Made by a program: the position numbers and the translations under genes. The notes below the pieces were generated by a model. That model was not told the DNA's origin, did not search any database, and saw only the letters and a program-made list of their open reading frames with translations. From assembly GCA_023425865.1 (NCBI GenBank), contig JAFABV010000003.1:1-7170 (forward strand): a stretch of DNA of 7,170 nucleotides. The letters run 5' to 3'. This stretch comes from Bacteroidota bacterium (GTDB lineage: Bacteria; Bacteroidota; Bacteroidia; Bacteroidales; Bacteroidaceae). Position 1 is the first letter of the stretch; each line of letters begins with the position of its first letter. This document shows positions 4,061 to 7,170 of the stretch, one piece after another.

Positions 4061-6933
4061 AAAGAATAGGATTGCTGGTGTTGTGTGGCGTATTTGCGAT
4101 GCTGAAGGCCCAGACATCGTTAGCGATAAAGGAGCTGAAGTTGAGCAACGGCTTCACGGTATGGGTCAGCGAAGACCACGCGCAACCCAAGGTCTATGGG
4201 GCGGTGGTGGTGAAAGCCGGTGCCAAAGACTGTCCCAACACAGGCATCGCCCACTATTTTGAGCATCTGCTCTTTAAGGGTACTGACAAGATTGGCACGG
4301 TTGACTACTTGGCAGAGAAGCCATGGTTAGACAGCATTGCCGCGCAGTATGACTTGTTGGCACGCACTACTGACGCGCGTCGGCGGTTGCTGATTCAGCG
4401 GCATATCAACCAACTCTCGGGTCAAGCCGCCAACTATGCTATCCCCAACGAGTTTGAACAGCTTGTTACGCGCTACGGTGGTACAGGACTGAATGCCTAC
4501 ACGTCGTTCGACGAAACCGTGTTCTACAATACTTTTTCACCGCAATACATCGCGCAGTGGTGCGAACTCTATGCCGACCGATTCATTTCGCCCGTGTACC
4601 GACTGTTTCAGGGCGAACTTGAAACGGTGTATGAGGAAAAGAACATGTATGCTGACCAGATGGTGGTGCAGGCTGCCGAGGCTGCCCAGCGTGCAGCCCT
4701 GGCAGGTACACCCTATGCCTGGCCCATTATCGGCTCGACGGAAAACCTGAAGAATCCGCGGATGTCTGAGATGCGGCAGTTTTACGATACTTACTACGTG
4801 GCAGGCAATATGGGACTCATTCTCTGTGGTGATGTTCGTGCCGACAGCCTCTTGCCTCTGCTCGAACGCACGTTCGGACGTATTCGCGAAGGCGAGGCAC
4901 CGCAGAGGGAGAAATCTCAAATCAAGAATATGCGGGGTGCCCCGGCACTGAAAATCAAACTGCCTATACCCATTGTCAAGGCGAGGGGCTATGCCTTTAA
5001 GTCGCCCAACGAAGCCAATGCCGACCGTGCCGCCTATGACGTGATGTGTGACTTGCTGTCAAACAGCACGAAGACAGGACTGTTAGACTCGTTGGCCCAC
5101 GCCAACAAGGTGATGTTTGCCGGGGCTATGGGGTATGATTTCAAAGACTTTAGCGTCTATGGCTTTGGCTATGTTCCCACGATTCCTTTTGGAAGTAAGC
5201 GCAAGGCCGACCGGCTTTGCTGGGAGCAAATCGACAAGTTGCGGACGGGGCAATTCTCTGATGAGACGCTCCATACGGCCAAGCGCTCGTTGCAGCGGGC
5301 CCAACTGCTCAGTCTCGAAGACATGGACAGCCGGGGCAAGGCCATGGTGCATGCGTTCTCACATGGACTGGCGTGGGAGCATGTGCTTCGACGCGGTGAG
5401 CGGTTGGCCGCGGTGACGCATGACGATATTGTCAGGGTGGCAAGAACATATTTCAACGACGACTCGCTGAAAGTCACCAAGCAGTTTGGGCGTTATCCCA
5501 AAGAGCATGTCTCCCAGCCGGGCTACACATCCGTGCGTCCGCCACATGCCGGAGAGCAGTCGGCTTATGCCAAGCAGATGGCAGCCTTGCCCGTTGCCAC
5601 CTTGTCTCCTAAATGGGTCGATTTCGACCATGCCGCGCCTTGTCGAGTGGTGGCGCCGTTGGTAAATCTCTACACCACCGCCAACCCCATGAACGATATT
5701 TTTACCTTGCAGCTCATCTATAGGCAAGGCACGTGGAATGACCGGCGGTTGTCGGTTCTTGCTGATTATCTGAATCATGTGGGTTCTGCACGGCGTGGCC
5801 GCCAGCAGTGGGGGCGCGCGTTGCAGCAGTGGGGAGCCTCAGTGGAGGTTTCTGCGTCACCGGGAACTGTAACCCTCACGCTGACAGGGTTCGACGAGCA
5901 TCTGCTGCCCGCCATGCAACTGCTCAATGAGTGGATGACACAGCCGGAGGTCAACGAGAAGAAATTTGCTGAGCGGGTGAAGGCTGTCAGGCTCGAAGAA
6001 CGGTCGTTCTTCAAAGACAATGCCAACATTGCTGACGCGGTATGGCAACGGGTGGAGTTTGGCGACAGCTCATCATACCTGATTCGCATGAGTGCCAAGG
6101 AGATGAAGCGCTTGAGTGGCCGTGAGCTGGTTGAGGCCTTCCGGCAACTCCAGCGCTATCAGCTTGACGTGGTATATTGTGGGCGGCTCTCTGCCGATAT
6201 GGTAGAGCAGGCCGTGCGGCAGTATGTGCCGCTGTCGTCGGTAACTCTACCGGCAACGCTCAAGTCGCGCCCCATTCAGCCCACAACCAAGCCCATGGTC
6301 TATGTCTATGACCATCCAAGCGCACGGCAGACCATCATCGGCACCTTTCAGGCCCTCGACGCCATGCCTACACCCGAACAGCGGGCACGCTTCAAACTCT
6401 GGGGAGAATATTTTGGAGGGGGCATGTCCTCGCTTATGTTTCAGGAGATACGTGAGTTTCGCGCTTATGCCTATTCGGTTCGGGGCTTGGGTATAGAGCC
6501 CGATTTGCTGACGCATGCCGCCGCCCCCTGTGCTTACGTCACCCGTATGGGTACGCAGGCCGACAAGACCATGGCGGCTTTGGCAACGCTCGACTCGCTA
6601 TTTGCGCGGATGCCGATGCGCCTATCGAATATTGAAACGGCACGTCGGCAGATTGTCAATGGGGTCAATCATGGTTATCCCACTTTCAGGACCGTTGGGC
6701 GCTATGTCGCCGCCCAGCGTCTGATGGGTTATCGCGCTGATCCTTCGCGCCGATTGTTAGAGACACTGCCTGCGTTGTCGGCTTCTGATGTGGAGAAATT
6801 TTATCGCGAAGCGGTGCAAGGACGCCCGCGTTCTGTCATCATTGTGGGAAAAAAGCAGGGACTCGACCTGCTGAAGCTTCAACAAATGGGCACGATAGTC
6901 GAATTAAAGGCCTCTGATATTTATCATCGGTAG
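4057..6933 (+). CDS. Exported M16 (insulinase/pitrilysin-type) zinc metallopeptidase
   Basis: This 958-residue protein should be a periplasmic zinc peptidase that degrades peptides enclosed in a clam-shell chamber made by its two halves. Residues 1-18 are a signal peptide (MKRIGLLVL to MLKA) with cleavage before Gln19, common in Bacteroidota. The inverted zinc motif HYFEH is at 66-70: His66 and His70 bind zinc and Glu69 is the catalytic base. The third ligand is expected at Glu194 in ELETVYEEKN, with Glu187 at the conserved position seven residues before. Both halves are present. The C-terminal half has GGGMSSLMFQEIRE (787-800) followed by AYAYS, placing Arg799 and Tyr806 where M16 enzymes hold the substrate. 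The gap between His70 and Glu194 (124 residues, against about 77 in pitrilysin) reflects a helical insert around 84-135. The length suits single-chain M16 proteins of Bacteroidota. No partner subunit gene is seen. The start at 4057 is favoured by the signal peptide. Natural substrate unknown. Confidence 0.93.
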   Translation: MKRIGLLVLCGVFAMLKAQTSLAIKELKLSNGFTVWVSEDHAQPKVYGAVVVKAGAKDCPNTGIAHYFEHLLFKGTDKIGTVDYLAEKPWLDSIAAQYDLLARTTDARRRLLIQRHINQLSGQAANYAIPNEFEQLVTRYGGTGLNAYTSFDETVFYNTFSPQYIAQWCELYADRFISPVYRLFQGELETVYEEKNMYADQMVVQAAEAAQRAALAGTPYAWPIIGSTENLKNPRMSEMRQFYDTYYVAGNMGLILCGDVRADSLLPLLERTFGRIREGEAPQREKSQIKNMRGAPALKIKLPIPIVKARGYAFKSPNEANADRAAYDVMCDLLSNSTKTGLLDSLAHANKVMFAGAMGYDFKDFSVYGFGYVPTIPFGSKRKADRLCWEQIDKLRTGQFSDETLHTAKRSLQRAQLLSLEDMDSRGKAMVHAFSHGLAWEHVLRRGERLAAVTHDDIVRVARTYFNDDSLKVTKQFGRYPKEHVSQPGYTSVRPPHAGEQSAYAKQMAALPVATLSPKWVDFDHAAPCRVVAPLVNLYTTANPMNDIFTLQLIYRQGTWNDRRLSVLADYLNHVGSARRGRQQWGRALQQWGASVEVSASPGTVTLTLTGFDEHLLPAMQLLNEWMTQPEVNEKKFAERVKAVRLEERSFFKDNANIADAVWQRVEFGDSSSYLIRMSAKEMKRLSGRELVEAFRQLQRYQLDVVYCGRLSADMVEQAVRQYVPLSSVTLPATLKSRPIQPTTKPMVYVYDHPSARQTIIGTFQALDAMPTPEQRARFKLWGEYFGGGMSSLMFQEIREFRAYAYSVRGLGIEPDLLTHAAAPCAYVTRMGTQADKTMAALATLDSLFARMPMRLSNIETARRQIVNGVNHGYPTFRTVGRYVAAQRLMGYRADPSRRLLETLPALSASDVEKFYREAVQGRPRSVIIVGKKQGLDLLKLQQMGTIVELKASDIYHR

Positions 6934-7028
6934 GCCATTATATTATAAGGTGAACGACCAAATGACGGGCTGATTTTGTCAATATTTTGAAAAACTTTCG
7001 ATAAAATCGTTATTTTTTCGCGGAAACA

Positions 7029-7060
7029 TTTGGAGGTAATGCTAAAAACCTATACCTTTG
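7029..7060 (+). promoter_or_regulatory. Strong promoter, probably of an rRNA operon
   Basis: TTTGG (7029-7033, taking TTTG as the -33 box) and TACCTTTG (7053-7060, -7 box) are separated by 20 bases, the ideal Bacteroidota arrangement. This is the only promoter in the window with both elements at good spacing. The 60 bases before it are very AT-rich (many A and T runs, 6975-7018), like an UP element. RNA should start near 7067, at the palindrome TTTCCGGAAA (7068-7077). No intrinsic terminator is visible between the peptidase stop and this promoter. Confidence 0.85.
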
Positions 7061-7066
7061 CACTCG

Positions 7067-7170
7067 CTTTCCGGAAATACGCCGGTCGGCACAAAAGAAA
7101 GAGTTCTTTGAAAAGATTTACATAGACAGAGTAGTAGTACAAGAAGCAAGTCCTACACCTTATTAATATA
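7067..7170 (+). other. Leader of an rRNA operon with a boxA-like motif
   Basis: After the start region come GCCG-GT-CGGC (7081-7090) and then GTTCTTTGAAAA (7103-7114). The latter matches the boxA antitermination signal seen ahead of 16S rRNA genes (the core CTTT flanked as in TGTTCTTTGAAAAC of other bacteria). The next bases, ATTTACATAGACAGAGTAGTA, resemble 16S leaders of Prevotella and Bacteroides as I remember them. No part of the mature 16S (for example AGAGTTTGATC) is inside the window, so the gene must begin just beyond 7170. This is inference from the leader only. Confidence 0.7.

Overview
The window looks like Bacteroidota DNA, most likely Prevotella or a close relative. The evidence is: several -7 boxes of the Bacteroidota type (TAnnTTTG), no clear Shine-Dalgarno sequences at the two main starts, a periplasmic GH20 glycosidase, a long single-chain M16 peptidase with an 'AQ' signal-peptide end, and at the right edge a promoter and leader typical of a Bacteroidota rRNA operon. 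The genus is inferred from style, not proven.

Layout. Positions 1-40 probably hold the first 13 codons of a gene read leftward off the window (minus strand). Its -7 box is at 76-69, with a hairpin plus T8 just behind it. From about 117 to 1720 there is no convincing gene. That stretch is a patchwork of unrelated repeat families: two related AT-rich hairpins (190-271), five 22-bp tandem units (281-390), a 266-bp imperfect palindrome built of paired blocks (396-661), two short tandem arrays of 21 and 40 bp (675-835), and a roughly 240-bp sequence duplicated in direct orientation (914-1149 and 1161-1398), part of which returns inverted (1415-1470). A small split reading frame with a G6 run at the break lies at 1552-1670.

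Two complete genes follow, both on the plus strand and both predicted to be exported. The first (1761-3716) is a GH20 beta-N-acetylhexosaminidase-type glycosidase with a C-terminal beta-sandwich domain. The second (4057-6933) is a zinc metallopeptidase of family M16 carrying both the catalytic and the non-catalytic half in one chain. The 340 bp between them hold a small repeat/inverted-repeat cluster, a -7 box, and a ten-codon upstream ORF whose stop overlaps the peptidase start (ATGA). Each gene has its own candidate promoter, so they are probably neighbours rather than a tight operon. Their substrates (amino-sugar glycans, peptides) could both come from host or microbial glycoprotein, but nothing in the sequence ties them together further.

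At 7029-7060 a strong promoter starts a transcript whose leader has a boxA-like GTTCTTTGA. A 16S rRNA gene should begin just right of the window. No CRISPR array, tRNA, transposase, retron or diversity-generating system was found. The most unusual content is the dense repeat block, above all the 266-bp palindromic element.
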